From positions 248,001-312,000 of the forward strand of contig NFUV01000002.1 of NCBI GenBank assembly GCA_002127295.1: a stretch of DNA of 64,000 nt, in the 5' to 3' direction. Origin of the DNA: Chitinophagaceae bacterium IBVUCB2 (GTDB lineage: Bacteria; Bacteroidota; Bacteroidia; Chitinophagales; Chitinophagaceae). Under the pieces are notes generated by a model, which searched no databases, was not told the DNA's origin, and saw only the letters and a list, made by a program, of their open reading frames with translations. Numbering within the stretch: position 1 is the first letter of the stretch; every line of letters begins with the position of its first letter. Of this stretch, positions 54,028-63,432 are shown piece by piece. The translations under genes and the position numbers were made by a program.

Positions 54028-55338
54028 CTACAAAAACAGATCAAGGAGCAGCACTCCAATAAGCCCAAGAATTGAAATTAGCGTTTCCATTACTGTCCAG
54101 GAAAGAAAAGTTTGTTTGAGGGAAAGATTAAAAAACTCTTTGAACATCCAGAACCCGGAATCATTCACATGCGACCCAAAAACACTACCTGTTCCAACGG
54201 CCAATACCATTAATTCCGGTGAAACAACACCTGATGCTACTAAGGGAGTGACAACACCTGCTGCTGTAATACCTGCTACGGTGGCAGAGCCGATCGCCAC
54301 CCTTAATAAAGCAGTAATGACCCAACCAAAAATCAATGGGGGCATCTGCCATTTACCGCTGAAGGAAGCTATGTATTTATCGGTACCACTATCCTGCAAT
54401 ACTTGTTTGAAAACACCACCAGCAGTAATAATCAATAAAATAACAGCGATACCAGCAATGGCATCATTGAGCCACTTCATTGTTGTTTCCATACTGTTGC
54501 CTGCACGGATACCGAAGTACCACATGGCGATAAAAACGGAAAGCAATAGTGCAATGGTAGGGTCGCCGATAAATAAAATAATTTTTTTAAGCAACTGGTC
54601 AGGCAGAAAATTATCGGCAATTACTGCCAGTGTAATTAATATAACAGGAAGTAATCCGATTAAAAAACTGGGAAAAGTTGCAGGTAAGACTCTGTCAGCT
54701 TTTTCATCTGTTGAAAGAAAGGCTGATTTTATCTTTACTTCAACATTCTTCATCAAGCGACCTAAAAAAGGACCTGCAATAATTACAACAGGTATGGTAA
54801 TGATCAATCCATAGATCAATGTTTTACCCATATTGGCATTGAATGCATTTACTAAAAAAACCGGACTGGGGTGGGGTGGCAAAAAACAATGAGTAGTGGA
54901 TAATGATGCCGCCATAGGAATGGCAACATATAGCAAAGGCAATTTTGCTTTACTTGCTATGGAAAAAACAAGCGGTACTAATATTACAAAGCCTGCATTA
55001 TAATATAATGGGATACCAATCAAAAATCCAGTAAGTAATACAGCCCATTGAATATTTTTTTGTCCGAATCCATTAATGAGAGTAGAGGAAATTTTTTCAG
55101 CAGCACCACCTGCATCTAATATCTTACCTAATATGGCACCCAAACAAATGATCAAAGCCAATCCTCCTAAAGTGTTGCCAACTCCTTTTTCAATTGACTT
55201 AACGATCTGTATGGGTTCCATGCCCAGGAATATACCGGAAAGAATAGCTACAATTAATAAGGATAAAAAAGGACTGAGCTTTTTATACGTTAAAAATATC
55301 TGCAGGCAGATGGCAAGAAATATGACAAGTAGCTCCAT
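54028..55338 (-). CDS. gntP: GntP-family gluconate/aldonate symporter
   Basis: A 436-residue integral membrane protein with about 12 hydrophobic segments. The family features are GNTLGGLALIICLGAILGKIL, STTHCFLPPHPSPVFLVNAF and GSHVNDSGFWMFKEF. GntP members are H+ symporters for gluconate and related sugar acids. It is the last gene of the - strand run that begins with GH51, only 27 bases after GH10. This suggests import of xylonate, arabonate or gluconate made in the periplasm by the GFOR-like enzyme and the lactonase. The gluconokinase at 9055-10578 could also use its product. Confidence 0.88.
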   Translation of the reverse strand: MELLVIFLAICLQIFLTYKKLSPFLSLLIVAILSGIFLGMEPIQIVKSIEKGVGNTLGGLALIICLGAILGKILDAGGAAEKISSTLINGFGQKNIQWAVLLTGFLIGIPLYYNAGFVILVPLVFSIASKAKLPLLYVAIPMAASLSTTHCFLPPHPSPVFLVNAFNANMGKTLIYGLIITIPVVIIAGPFLGRLMKNVEVKIKSAFLSTDEKADRVLPATFPSFLIGLLPVILITLAVIADNFLPDQLLKKIILFIGDPTIALLLSVFIAMWYFGIRAGNSMETTMKWLNDAIAGIAVILLIITAGGVFKQVLQDSGTDKYIASFSGKWQMPPLIFGWVITALLRVAIGSATVAGITAAGVVTPLVASGVVSPELMVLAVGTGSVFGSHVNDSGFWMFKEFFNLSLKQTFLSWTVMETLISILGLIGVLLLDLFL

Positions 55339-55365
55339 GTTTATTTATTAATGTGCTAGTTAATT

Positions 55366-56541
55366 TTATTTCAGTTTTTTCGGAACATTTAATACGGCAT
55401 TCAATGCAGGTTTGGGTTTTCGATTTCTATCCCATAGCAAAGGATAATTGGTACGATCGGGAATTGGATACCCATTCTTCCAGCTCATACCATCCTGCAC
55501 TCCCCACAATGTTACCCTATCAATTTTTTCTTTTTTCGTATAGAAGATGCTAAATAGCTCCTCGTAGCGGTTGGTCAATAATGTTTGAATACTATCCGGC
55601 AATCCTTTAGAATATGGATCTAAAAATGTTTTAAATTCTTCCAGTTGAAATTGTTTATCACTCATTCCCTGCCCGATGATCTGCCCTTCTTTTGTCAACG
55701 GTAACACATCTACATCAAGTTCTGTGATCATTACTTTAACTCCACAGGCTGCATACGCATCAATAGCTGCTTCAATATATTCTGTTTTAGGATAGTTTAA
55801 CCCCCAATGACCTTGTATGCCTACTCCATCAATACGGATGCCTTCTTGCTGCAACATTTTTACCATGCGAACTATGCCATCTCTTTTTGAAGGGCGCCAC
55901 GCATTAAAATCATTGTAGTATAATTCTGTATTGGGAGCAAATTCACTGGCAAACTTAAAAGCATACTTCACTAATGTATCACCATTTCCAATTGCATTTA
56001 CCCAGGTGGTAGGACGGTAGCTACCATCGTTATCAATTACTTCATTCACCACATCCCATGCATGTACTTTACCTGCATACCTTCCCGCAACGTTTTTAAT
56101 ATGATTACGAAGTCTTTCGATCTGTTCTTCTTTTGTATTTGGTTTTCCGCCGGCATTGGTAAAGAACCATGCAGGTACCTGGTTGTGCCAAACCAATGTA
56201 TGACCAATGATGAACATTTTGTGTTTTTCACCAAAGGCAACAAATGCATCGGCTGGACCAAAATTAAAAACGCCGGGTTCTGGGTTTAGCAAAGCCGCTT
56301 TCATACTGTTCTCCAGTGTAATTGTATTGAACTGGCGAATGACAATATCCTGCGAAGCCTTATCAGCACCGGAAACGATCTCGTCATTAACTGCAGTGCC
56401 CATTAAAAAAGCATCTTTGTAAACATCTTTTAGTGCTGATGTATTTTTTTCATCCAATGGTTTGTTTGTTGTTTCGTTACAATTTTCAAAGCCCAGGATA
56501 ATAAAGCCCAATAAAATTATTCTTACAAGATTTGCTTTCAT
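55366..56541 (-). CDS. GH10 endo-beta-1,4-xylanase
   Basis: A 391-residue exported GH10 enzyme. I choose the internal ATG at 56541; the longer frame from 56601 would overlap the FAH gene and lacks a signal, whereas here the N-terminus is MKANLVRIILLGFIILGF with a possible lipoprotein Cys after FEN. The acid/base Glu is E167 in WDVVNEV and the nucleophile is E274 in MITELDVD. HTLVWHNQVPAWF is the family signature. There is no binding module. It cuts the xylan backbone, supplying oligosaccharides to the GH43 and GH3 enzymes. Confidence 0.92.
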   Translation of the reverse strand: MKANLVRIILLGFIILGFENCNETTNKPLDEKNTSALKDVYKDAFLMGTAVNDEIVSGADKASQDIVIRQFNTITLENSMKAALLNPEPGVFNFGPADAFVAFGEKHKMFIIGHTLVWHNQVPAWFFTNAGGKPNTKEEQIERLRNHIKNVAGRYAGKVHAWDVVNEVIDNDGSYRPTTWVNAIGNGDTLVKYAFKFASEFAPNTELYYNDFNAWRPSKRDGIVRMVKMLQQEGIRIDGVGIQGHWGLNYPKTEYIEAAIDAYAACGVKVMITELDVDVLPLTKEGQIIGQGMSDKQFQLEEFKTFLDPYSKGLPDSIQTLLTNRYEELFSIFYTKKEKIDRVTLWGVQDGMSWKNGYPIPDRTNYPLLWDRNRKPKPALNAVLNVPKKLK

Positions 56542-56563
56542 GCCGCTGAATTTTATCAATTTT

Positions 56564-57400
56564 TTACGCCACCGTATTGATGAGTTCTCCAATGCTATCA
56601 ATTCGAATTCTTATTTCGTCGCCCGATTTTAACGTAAAATCATTGGGCGGAACAATTCCTGTACCTGTCATAATAAGACAACCGCCCGGAAAAGAACATT
56701 CCCGATAAACATAACTGACTAATTCTTCCGGAGTTCTTTTCATTTGATCCAATGCAACAGTTCCTTCAAATACTTTATTTTCTTGCCGGAAAATATCAAG
56801 TGAGATGAGTGAGCTTTTATCCAGCGGCTTATCGGTAATAAAAATGCAGGGGCCCAATGCAGCACATTGGTCATATGTTTTTGCTTGTGGAAGATAAAGT
56901 GGATTTTCGCCTTCAATACTGCGGCTGCTCATATCGTTACCAATAGTGTATCCGATTATTTTCCCGGATGATGTTACAACCAATGTAAGTTCTGGTTCGG
57001 GTACATCCCAGGTACTATCTTTTCTGATCTTTACTTTTTGCCGATGCCCTACTATTCTGTTAGGGGTGGCTTTAAAAAAAACTTCCGGTCTTTCTGCTTC
57101 ATACACTTTTGCATAAAAATCTGCACCACCGGATAATTTGGATTCTTCCTGTCGTCCAACTTTGCTTCGCAAATAAGTAACACCGCATGCCCATAGTTCC
57201 TGTTGGGTGCCGATAGGAGCTAATATGTCTGCTTCATTAATGCTATTTATTTTTGTGGCTTTCCCTGATTCCAAAAAATCAGTAAGCTTTAAAAAAATAG
57301 TATCATCGTTAATCAAATTATCCCAATCGGAAATGGGAACCGTATAATACTGATTATTGTGATCAATTAAAACGCCGGAGTTCAGTTTGAATATTCTCAT
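56564..57400 (-). CDS. FAH-family 2-keto-3-deoxy-pentonate dehydratase, copy 2
   Basis: A 278-residue cytoplasmic FAH-superfamily protein, paralogous to that at 20998-21831. From QELWACG to QAKTYD the two proteins are identical except at four consecutive-region positions, while the N-terminal 60 residues differ widely. Metal-site and lid motifs are as in copy 1 (DVPEPELTLVV, IGNDMSSRSIEG, TGTGIVPP). It starts 2 bases after the lipoprotein lactonase gene and lies in the same run as a second pentonate dehydratase. It probably performs the step from 2-keto-3-deoxy-pentonate to alpha-ketoglutaric semialdehyde. Confidence 0.82.
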   Translation of the reverse strand: MRIFKLNSGVLIDHNNQYYTVPISDWDNLINDDTIFLKLTDFLESGKATKINSINEADILAPIGTQQELWACGVTYLRSKVGRQEESKLSGGADFYAKVYEAERPEVFFKATPNRIVGHRQKVKIRKDSTWDVPEPELTLVVTSSGKIIGYTIGNDMSSRSIEGENPLYLPQAKTYDQCAALGPCIFITDKPLDKSSLISLDIFRQENKVFEGTVALDQMKRTPEELVSYVYRECSFPGGCLIMTGTGIVPPNDFTLKSGDEIRIRIDSIGELINTVA

Positions 57401-57402
57401 TA

Positions 57403-58425
57403 TTAGTTTCTTAGTTTAATGCGTAATACTTGCATATCATTGGTGACATAAATAGTTTTTTCATCGGCTGATAAAGCCACATTGGAGGCAGCTTCTTCTA
57501 GTTTTATTTTACCTAATAGTTTTGCGTCGCTGTTGAAAATCCAAATGCCGCCCGGGCCGCTGGCAAAAACAGTTCCCTTGCTGTCTATTTTTAAACCATC
57601 GGGTAGTCCTTTTAGCCCTTCTTTTTCATGGAGAGTGCTATAGAAAATCCTTCCGTTAGTTAATGAATCTCCTGCTACATCATATATATACCAATTTGGT
57701 TTTTCCGGATCAGAACATGAAATGATCAATTGTTTTTCACCGGGAAGAAATGCTATACCGTTGGGACGGGGAATACTGTCAACCAGCAATACAACTTCAC
57801 CATTGGTTTTTACTTTATAAACGCCGTTCCAGGCAATTTCTTTTTTGGGATCATTATCAGTTTGTGTTTCTAAACCATAGGGAGGGTCGGTAAAGTATAA
57901 TTCACCAGCAGTATTATAGGTTGCATCATTAGGACTGCTAAACCGTTTGTTGTTATAACGTCCTGCCAGTGAAATATAGTTTGGTGCAGGTTTATCCAAT
58001 GGCGCATCCATTCTTGCCATTTGGCGATTACCGCATTGGCATAAAACAAAATTGCCTTTCGCATCTAATAGCAACCCATTCGATCCCATTTCACCACCTC
58101 TTGGCACAGTATCAGTATAACCAGAGGGAGTGAGGTACACTTCTTTACCTTTCTCTTCTGTCCATTTATAAACAGTATCTCTCGGAACATCGGAGAAGAG
58201 TAACATATTGTGTTTTTCAATCCACAACGGACCTTCGCACCATTGAAAGCCTTCTGCAATGATCTCTGCTTTTGCATTGCTGTCAATTATGGCATCTAAA
58301 GCAGTATCTATTCGTTCAATGCTGCCGGTTGTTTTATAGATTGATTGTTCCACTTCCTTTTGTTTATCATTATTATTGCATGCTACGATACTGACTACTG
58401 CAGTCACAACAAGTAGTTGTTTCAT
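57403..58425 (-). CDS. SMP-30-family lipoprotein lactonase, copy in the aldonate operon
   Basis: A 340-residue lipoprotein: MKQLLVVTAVVSIVAC is a lipoprotein signal with the Cys at residue 16. The SMP-30 propeller has the metal Glu in FQWCEGPLWIE, Asn in FSSPNDATY and RPNGIAFLPG, and Asp in LPDGLKIDSKG. It aligns along its length with the exported lactonase at 3182-4177. It sits between the IlvD-type dehydratase and the FAH gene and should open pentono- or hexonolactones in the periplasm, facing the Tat-exported oxidoreductase of the same operon. Confidence 0.86.
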   Translation of the reverse strand: MKQLLVVTAVVSIVACNNNDKQKEVEQSIYKTTGSIERIDTALDAIIDSNAKAEIIAEGFQWCEGPLWIEKHNMLLFSDVPRDTVYKWTEEKGKEVYLTPSGYTDTVPRGGEMGSNGLLLDAKGNFVLCQCGNRQMARMDAPLDKPAPNYISLAGRYNNKRFSSPNDATYNTAGELYFTDPPYGLETQTDNDPKKEIAWNGVYKVKTNGEVVLLVDSIPRPNGIAFLPGEKQLIISCSDPEKPNWYIYDVAGDSLTNGRIFYSTLHEKEGLKGLPDGLKIDSKGTVFASGPGGIWIFNSDAKLLGKIKLEEAASNVALSADEKTIYVTNDMQVLRIKLRN

Positions 58426-58448
58426 GTTGACTATTTATGCTTGTTTAA

Positions 58449-60203
58449 TTAATGTGAATCCCTTGTAACAACAGAACCCGAACTTCCCTGTAAGAAATCA
58501 AGATCTGCTCCTTTATCAGCCCCCATTACATGTTTGATATACATACTCACATAACCTCTTTCTGCAGCAGGTTTTGGTGCCAGCCATTGTGCTTTTCGTT
58601 TTGCTAACTCTTCATCACTTACATGCAAGTGCAATAAGCGTTGCTCTACATCCAGTTCAATCATATCGCCATTTTGTACCAAAGCAAGATTACCCCCGAT
58701 AGCTGACTCCGGCGATACATGCAGTACTGCTGTGCCGTAGGCGGTGCCACTCATTCGTCCATCAGAAATGCGAATCATATCCTTAATTCCTTTCTCCAAT
58801 ATTTTTTTGGGCAACGCCATATTTCCTACTTCAGGCATACCGGGATAACCAACAGGCCCAACATATTTCAGTACCATCACACAGGTTTCATCAATATCCA
58901 GGTTTGGATCATCCACTCTTTCATTATAATCTTCTATACTTTCAAACACAACTGCACGGCCAGTATGTTTCATTAGGGAAGGCGTAGCAGCTGATGGTTT
59001 TATTACGGCACCATTGATTGCTAAATTTCCTTTAACTACTACGCAACCAGCTTCCGGTTTTATGGGAGCATTATATTTTGCAATTACATCTTCATTATAA
59101 CATTCAGTACTATCTACAATATTATCATGATGATTTTTGCCGGTAACAGTGATTACATTTTTATGCAATTCTTTTTTTAACTCATTTAGTATAACAGGGA
59201 GGCCACCGGCATAATAAAAATCCTCCATCAAATATTTTCCGGAAGGCATCAGGTTCAACAGCAATGGAATTTTGCTACCGAGTGTATCAAAATCCTCTAA
59301 ATTCAATTCAACACCAATTCTCCCTGCAATAGCAGTAAGATGAATAATAAAATTGGACGAACCTCCTACTGCTGCATTTACTTTAATGGCATTTTCAAAT
59401 GCTTCTCTTGTTAGTATTTTATCGAGTGTCAAATTTTCTTTCACCATTTCTACAATACGGCGACCGCTTAATTGGGCCATCACTTTTTTTCTGCTATCAG
59501 CAGCGGGTATTGCAGATGCACCACTTAATGTTAAGCCTAATGATTCTACCATTACAGCCATTGTGCTTGCAGTGCCCATCGTCATACAATGTCCGATGCT
59601 GCGGCTCATACAACTTTCAGCAAATTCACAATCTTCCTGTGTCATCTTTCCGGTTTTCATGTCTTCATCAAATTTCCATACATGAGTGCCGCTGCCAATT
59701 GTTTGACCTTTGTAACGTCCATTTAACATTGGCCCACCCGGAACAACAATAGTAGGCAGCCCAACACTGGCCGCACCCATTACTGTTGAAGGTGTTGTTT
59801 TATCGCAACCTGTTAATAATACAACTCCATCAATAGGATTACCACGAATGGATTCTTCTGCATCCATGCTTGCTAAATTGCGAAACAACATCGCTGTTGG
59901 TTTCAACAATGTTTCACCCAAACTCATAATAGGAAATTCTAAGGGGAAGCCACCTGCTTCCAACACACCTTTCTTTACTGCTTCAGCATGGTCACGAAAA
60001 TGTGCATTACAGGGAGTCAGTTCACTGAATGTATTGCAAATACCGATCACCGGTCGGCCATCAAACATATCGGTAGGCATGCCCTGGTTTTTCATCCAAC
60101 TGCGATAAATGATTCCATCTTTATTTTTTTTGCCAAACCAATCGTGGCTACGAAGTTTACCCCCAGCCCCTAAAGGGGAGTTATCATCTTTTTCCTGTTT
60201 CAT
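58449..60203 (-). CDS. Pentonate dehydratase, IlvD/EDD family (arabonate/xylonate type), copy 2
   Basis: A 584-residue [2Fe-2S] dehydratase with cluster Cys C65, C133 and C206, the same spacing (68 and 73) as copy 1. KLRSHDWFGKKN, GSGTHVWKFDEDMKTGKMTQ and SRSIGHCMTMGTASTMA are especially close to L-arabonate dehydratase of Rhizobium, closer in the 165-200 region than copy 1. The substrate may therefore be L-arabonate, with copy 1 acting on D-xylonate, or both may be promiscuous. It has no signal peptide. It starts 15 bases after the GFOR-like oxidoreductase gene. Confidence 0.87.
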   Translation of the reverse strand: MKQEKDDNSPLGAGGKLRSHDWFGKKNKDGIIYRSWMKNQGMPTDMFDGRPVIGICNTFSELTPCNAHFRDHAEAVKKGVLEAGGFPLEFPIMSLGETLLKPTAMLFRNLASMDAEESIRGNPIDGVVLLTGCDKTTPSTVMGAASVGLPTIVVPGGPMLNGRYKGQTIGSGTHVWKFDEDMKTGKMTQEDCEFAESCMSRSIGHCMTMGTASTMAVMVESLGLTLSGASAIPAADSRKKVMAQLSGRRIVEMVKENLTLDKILTREAFENAIKVNAAVGGSSNFIIHLTAIAGRIGVELNLEDFDTLGSKIPLLLNLMPSGKYLMEDFYYAGGLPVILNELKKELHKNVITVTGKNHHDNIVDSTECYNEDVIAKYNAPIKPEAGCVVVKGNLAINGAVIKPSAATPSLMKHTGRAVVFESIEDYNERVDDPNLDIDETCVMVLKYVGPVGYPGMPEVGNMALPKKILEKGIKDMIRISDGRMSGTAYGTAVLHVSPESAIGGNLALVQNGDMIELDVEQRLLHLHVSDEELAKRKAQWLAPKPAAERGYVSMYIKHVMGADKGADLDFLQGSSGSVVTRDSH

Positions 60204-60218
60204 TATAAATGGAATTAT

Positions 60219-61346
60219 TTATTTTATTTCAATTCTTTTTCCCGTTCGCATGGCTTCATACACAGCCTGTAAATATTTTACATCCCGTTTTCCCATTTCT
60301 CCCGGTACAATACTTTTTTTATTATTTTTTACAGACAGTGCAAACGCATCCATTTGCCGTGCCTGCTGATTTACTGTTGAAAAATTCATTGGGCCCTCCG
60401 GTGTATTACCTTTTTGCCCATTATAATTATAGGCAGATGTTAATTCAAATGTGCCTTTATCGGCTTCTGCTTTTAAAAAATTCATATTGTCTGCATAGCT
60501 TGTAATTCCTTCACCTATCAATCCGCCGGGAAATTCAAACTGCCAGGTCAATGATTGTTCTACTTCTTTAAATTTCTCTAAATCTGTTTTTACACCCTCC
60601 ACGGCTGTTACTGCAATAGGTTCCATGCCGGAAGTATAACACATGCCTTGAATAACATAAATACCTACATCCATCAACGGGCCGCCACCTGCATATTTTT
60701 GTGTCAGTCTCCATTGGGAAGGGCCAGCCCTAAAACCAAACCCACCGCTTATCTTTTTTAGATTGCCATACATTTTCTGTGTACCCAAGCGAACCATTTC
60801 AAGATTGTAAGGTTCAAAGTGTAAACGATAACCTATCGAAAGAAGTTTATTTGCTTTTTTACTTGCTGCAAGCATTTTATCACAATCTTCTACTGTAATA
60901 GCCATCGGCTTTTCACATATCACATGTTTACCTGCTTCAAAACCACGGATGGTATATTCTGCATGCATATTATTGGGAAGCACTACATAAATAATATCAA
61001 TATCAGGGTTGTCTTTTATAGAATCATAATTATCGTAACTGTAAATATTTTTATCAGGTATATTATATTTTTCTTTCCAGGTTACTGCTTTGGAAGGAGT
61101 ACCGGTAACAATTCCTGCGAGATAGCAATGTTCGGTTTGCAATAGGGCAGGAGCTAATTGTCCTCCGGCATAACCACCGAGGCCAACCAATGCAATACCC
61201 AGTTTTCCATTTTTAGCAGACATGGTTTTTTGTTTTTTAGTTTCTTCATTACAATTACCAACCGCGGATATGAATGGGATACTTAAACCTGCAAGTCCTA
61301 TATCATGCAGGAACTTTCTTCGGGATTTATCATATTTACTTTTCAT
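60219..61346 (-). CDS. Tat-exported Gfo/Idh/MocA oxidoreductase (GFOR-like)
   Basis: A 375-residue NAD(P)-dependent oxidoreductase. The N-terminus carries a twin-arginine signal, KSRRKFLHDIGLAGLSIPF, as in Zymomonas glucose-fructose oxidoreductase and the Caulobacter periplasmic aldose-aldose oxidoreductase, which hold their NADP tightly. The Rossmann motif is VGLGGYAGG (about residues 54-62) and the catalytic-site Lys is K146 in CEKPMA. The C-terminal half is the usual mixed sheet domain. In this operon it is best read as the periplasmic aldose-to-lactone step that feeds the lipoprotein lactonase and GntP. Because NADP would have to be recycled on the protein, a second sugar may serve as acceptor. 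This activity is inferred. Confidence 0.83.
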   Translation of the reverse strand: MKSKYDKSRRKFLHDIGLAGLSIPFISAVGNCNEETKKQKTMSAKNGKLGIALVGLGGYAGGQLAPALLQTEHCYLAGIVTGTPSKAVTWKEKYNIPDKNIYSYDNYDSIKDNPDIDIIYVVLPNNMHAEYTIRGFEAGKHVICEKPMAITVEDCDKMLAASKKANKLLSIGYRLHFEPYNLEMVRLGTQKMYGNLKKISGGFGFRAGPSQWRLTQKYAGGGPLMDVGIYVIQGMCYTSGMEPIAVTAVEGVKTDLEKFKEVEQSLTWQFEFPGGLIGEGITSYADNMNFLKAEADKGTFELTSAYNYNGQKGNTPEGPMNFSTVNQQARQMDAFALSVKNNKKSIVPGEMGKRDVKYLQAVYEAMRTGKRIEIK

Positions 61347-61355
61347 AACATCAAT

Positions 61356-63428
61356 TTATCTGTTAAAATATCTTGCTGCAAATTGAATAAAGTAGGGCCA
61401 ATTAGGGCCGGTGGTATGTCCACCTTCATGTTGACGAAAAGCGATCTCTCCATCCATTAACGCTGTTTGCTCTGCCGGATATTCCATAGTGCCGAGATCT
61501 TTTTTGCCCAGTAGTTTGTAAACAGGACCTGCATGCACTCCTCCCAAAAACATTCCTTTTGCATCCACCCATCTTCCTTCTACATTGGGAGATCCTGAAC
61601 TGATGAATACGGGACGAGGTGCACATAAAGCAACTAACTGATGAGCCTCTACAGGCAAATCATTTTGTGTTAATGGATCGGCAGCATATTTAATAAAATT
61701 GCCGGCAAACCAGTGGTATTCTCCTGATGAAGCAAGGTTCTCTACTTGTTCACCATAGATGCGTCGTAAAATTTTTACACCACCTGCACCAGATGAACCA
61801 ATAAAGCCAATGGCAATACGTGGCTCATAAGCCATTGCTACAATTGCAGCTTTGCCATATCTTGATAGTCCTTCAATGCCAATTTGTTTTGCATCTATAG
61901 TTTTATCTGTTTCAAAATAATCGATTGCACGGCTGGCACCCCATGCCCATGCACGGAGTGTACCCCAATCATCCGGTTTGCGATGTTGCCCTTTATTGCA
62001 TAAGCCGATTATTCCCTGTGTTAGGCCTGCACCATTATCAGCCTGGTAACTTGTGGGAACGATAATGGCAAAACCCCAACCTTGTTCAAGCAGTTGTTCC
62101 TGCCAGCTTTTTTGTGGTGCTGCGTTATTGTTTTGCGGACGAAAGCCTGCCGGAAAAATAAAACCAAACTCCATTATCAGCGGAACAGGTTTGTTTACTT
62201 CTTTTAGAGTGGTGACTGATAGTTGTATATCCACATTGATTTGAGGATACGATGAATTGTCAACATGACCACGCAGATTTTTGGTAATTGCTTTTTGATT
62301 GCCGAATACTGTATCTGTTATGCTGATGACTTCCCATCTCACTTTCGGAGTGTTTGTTGGCACACGGCCATACATTTCTTTATCAAAGAGCTCAACAATT
62401 TCAGGTCGTCTTTTGTTCCACCATGTTTTTGCATCGGTAACTTTTTTTCCATTTTTTAATAAGAATGGATCAGGTAGAGAAGTATAAGGCGATGCTTTTG
62501 ATTCATCAACATTAGCAGCATTCGATGCTGATGGATTACCGGAAGGGCCGGGCCTTGTTGATTCGATCTTCAATTTCGCCAACATGTTTTTATAATCTAT
62601 CTGTGTGGCCTGCTGCTGTGCTTTTATTTGTTTATCTCTTGCCTGCCATTCTTTGATATGTTCGGCCACTGTCCGCATTGGTGCTATCATTAAATCTTTT
62701 TCCTGCAGCTTGATATAAGAAAGAATTTTTCTGTGATTGTCAATGGAGACATTTAATCCATTACCACCACCCACACCGTGAAATAAAATTACCAGCAATG
62801 AGTTTGTTTGAACAGCTTTGTCCACCCATACTTTCATGTCTTCAAAACTGTGGTTATTTACCATATAGCAATCCACATTGTATAAATCAACCTCATTGAT
62901 CTTGTGCATTTCATTTCTTACGGCTCTTGCAGCAATAAAATCGTTTTTCATTCCGCCGATAAAGGAAGAGTCTGAGATCTTCATATCGCCGCAGGTAAAG
63001 GCAAATGTTCTCTTATTTTTCCCATCCAAAGAATGTAAAAAAAGATTGGTCATTCTTGTTTCATCCACCATTCGTTGCACACTGTAATTATTTAAATCAT
63101 ATTCAGGTTTTACCCATTCTCTACCTTTTCCACCTATACAGGGATGAAATAATGTATGATTGCCAAGTTCATGACCAGTAGCAGATATTTTTTTCCATTC
63201 ATTCATCCGGGTTTGTACTGAATTAGAAAAAGCTGTCACATAGAATGTAGCCTTCAATCCAAGCGAATCAAGTACTGGAATTGCATTATCCAAATGTTCA
63301 TTGATCGCATCATCGTACGTAATGACCACTGCACATTTTTTTCCCTGCCAGGCTGGGTTGAATTGTGCAATGGCGGCTGTTGCCAGCAACAATTGAAACA
63401 ATACAGTTATTGCTATTCCTCTTTTCAT
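61356..63428 (-). CDS. Bifunctional polysaccharide deacetylase-CE15 glucuronoyl esterase fusion
   Basis: A 690-residue exported protein with a signal to about residue 21. The N-terminal NodB/CE4-like domain (about 28-255) has VVITYDDA and NHTLFHP, the metal-binding Asp and His pair. A linker of about 60 residues follows. The C-terminal domain (about 330-690) is CE15-like: the nucleophile S522 is in GLSRYGK, with SSGEYHWFAGNF and HEGGHTTGP supplying the glucuronate-binding and catalytic His residues. CE15 enzymes cleave the ester between 4-O-methylglucuronate of xylan and lignin alcohols. Deacetylation plus glucuronoyl ester cleavage on one chain would suit acetylated glucuronoxylan. It begins 4 bases after the GH51 gene. 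Confidence 0.85.
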   Translation of the reverse strand: MKRGIAITVLFQLLLATAAIAQFNPAWQGKKCAVVITYDDAINEHLDNAIPVLDSLGLKATFYVTAFSNSVQTRMNEWKKISATGHELGNHTLFHPCIGGKGREWVKPEYDLNNYSVQRMVDETRMTNLFLHSLDGKNKRTFAFTCGDMKISDSSFIGGMKNDFIAARAVRNEMHKINEVDLYNVDCYMVNNHSFEDMKVWVDKAVQTNSLLVILFHGVGGGNGLNVSIDNHRKILSYIKLQEKDLMIAPMRTVAEHIKEWQARDKQIKAQQQATQIDYKNMLAKLKIESTRPGPSGNPSASNAANVDESKASPYTSLPDPFLLKNGKKVTDAKTWWNKRRPEIVELFDKEMYGRVPTNTPKVRWEVISITDTVFGNQKAITKNLRGHVDNSSYPQINVDIQLSVTTLKEVNKPVPLIMEFGFIFPAGFRPQNNNAAPQKSWQEQLLEQGWGFAIIVPTSYQADNGAGLTQGIIGLCNKGQHRKPDDWGTLRAWAWGASRAIDYFETDKTIDAKQIGIEGLSRYGKAAIVAMAYEPRIAIGFIGSSGAGGVKILRRIYGEQVENLASSGEYHWFAGNFIKYAADPLTQNDLPVEAHQLVALCAPRPVFISSGSPNVEGRWVDAKGMFLGGVHAGPVYKLLGKKDLGTMEYPAEQTALMDGEIAFRQHEGGHTTGPNWPYFIQFAARYFNR

Positions 63429-63432
63429 TTTT

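Noticed and set aside
54116-54814. 232-codon open frame on the + strand opposite the GntP gene
   Set aside because: Long shadow frames are common opposite genes for hydrophobic proteins. The - strand frame has full GntP signatures and fits the operon.
55353-55553. 66-codon + strand frame near the GH10 end
   Set aside because: It overlaps the GH10 coding sequence on the other strand and shows no protein-like composition.
56541-56601. Upstream start for the GH10 xylanase at 56601
   Set aside because: It would overlap the end of the FAH gene and hide the export signal. The ATG at 56541 places the hydrophobic signal at the N-terminus.
20998-57400. FAH copies as products of a recent whole-gene duplication
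   Set aside because: Synonymous differences are scattered through the shared core and the ends are strongly diverged, so the duplication is old or the copies were acquired separately.
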